From positions 1-16,430 of the forward strand of contig LT649677.1 in NCBI GenBank assembly GCA_900128395.1: a stretch of 16,430 nucleotides of DNA, read 5' to 3'. The stretch is from Stramenopiles sp. TOSAG23-2. Taxonomy: Eukaryota > Sar. The stretch's first letter is position 1. Every line of letters starts with the position of its first letter. Both the position numbers and the translations under genes were made by a program. Under the pieces are notes generated by a model. It was not told the origin of the DNA. It saw only the letters and a list, made by a program, of their open reading frames with translations, and did no database searches. Of this stretch, positions 16,362 to 16,430 are shown one piece after another.

Positions 16362-16430
16362 ATGAATCAACAATACTTGGAAAATGCAGATACGGCGATG
16401 ACAGCGGTTGGTATCGGTACAGCTGTAGCA
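16362..16430 (+). CDS. 5' end of a probable second XK-related/ankyrin paralogue (partial)
   Basis: ATG at 16362, open to the window edge, 23 codons: MNQQYLENADTAM then TAVGIGTAVA. This resembles the N-terminus of the gene at 4999 (MAEQVLDIIDKG…, VGGLGIAGTTAVAG): a short polar start, then a Gly/Ala/Thr/Val motif. The leader is likewise A-rich (AACAAAAAATAAGA before ATG). Only 23 residues can be seen, so the paralogy is a reasoned guess. Confidence 0.5.
   Translation, partial: MNQQYLENADTAMTAVGIGTAVA

Noticed and set aside
1-16430. tRNA, rRNA, CRISPR array, bacterial operon or insertion sequence
   Set aside because: I saw no tRNA-like fold, rRNA sequence, regularly spaced repeats with unique spacers, transposase or ribosome-binding-site pattern; the introns mark the DNA as eukaryotic.

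Overview
This is a very AT-rich eukaryotic window from a protist. The evidence is eukaryotic gene structure (two clear GT-AG spliceosomal introns of 134 and 146 bp, both with GTAAGT donors), A/T-ended codons, poly-Asn and charged low-complexity tracts, and many microsatellites. TAA and TGA both end good reading frames and are not read through, so the standard genetic code fits. The gene content is typical of free-living algae and flagellates, with stramenopile-like lineages the best guess: a Pro-Pro-Gly-Cys secreted domain, an XK-related membrane protein with ankyrin repeats, a ribonuclease-inhibitor-type LRR ectoprotein, and a flagellate-type protein with repeated F-x-P-x-(I/V)-N motifs. The lineage is inference only.

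Layout, + strand unless stated. 2-1697: 3' part of a Lys/Asp/Asn/Ser-rich low-complexity gene that changes frame at an A-run near 1373. 1698-2938: repeat-bearing intergenic DNA with a GC-rich hairpin island. 2939-3457: small secreted Cys-rich protein whose 3' end lies in a 95-bp tandem duplication. 3901-4143: orphan C-terminal piece of a PP2C phosphatase. 4999-7261: XK-related protein with a Tudor/SH3-like insert and C-terminal ankyrin repeats, also frame-shifted at an A-run (near 5694). 7913-10602 (minus): two-exon coiled-coil protein with FxPxI/N motifs. 11433-11693 (minus): small Ser/Thr-rich coiled-coil protein. About 11760-12120: degenerate satellite and microsatellites. 12359-12445: 28-codon ORF. 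12741-13673 (minus): protein resembling the C1orf109/AIRIM family. 14377-15860: two-exon secreted LRR protein. 16362-16430: first 23 codons of a second protein resembling the N-terminus of the 4999 gene.

Nothing shows these genes acting together; the order looks like an ordinary accessory-rich protist locus. The points most worth a second look are two unrelated genes that both need a +1 shift at the same zero-frame string (AAA AAA AGR), the XK-related/Tudor-like/ankyrin architecture with a probable paralogue at the right edge, and several recent exact duplications (54-bp inverted, 111-bp coding tandem, 95-bp 3'-end tandem, about 147-bp ankyrin tandem).
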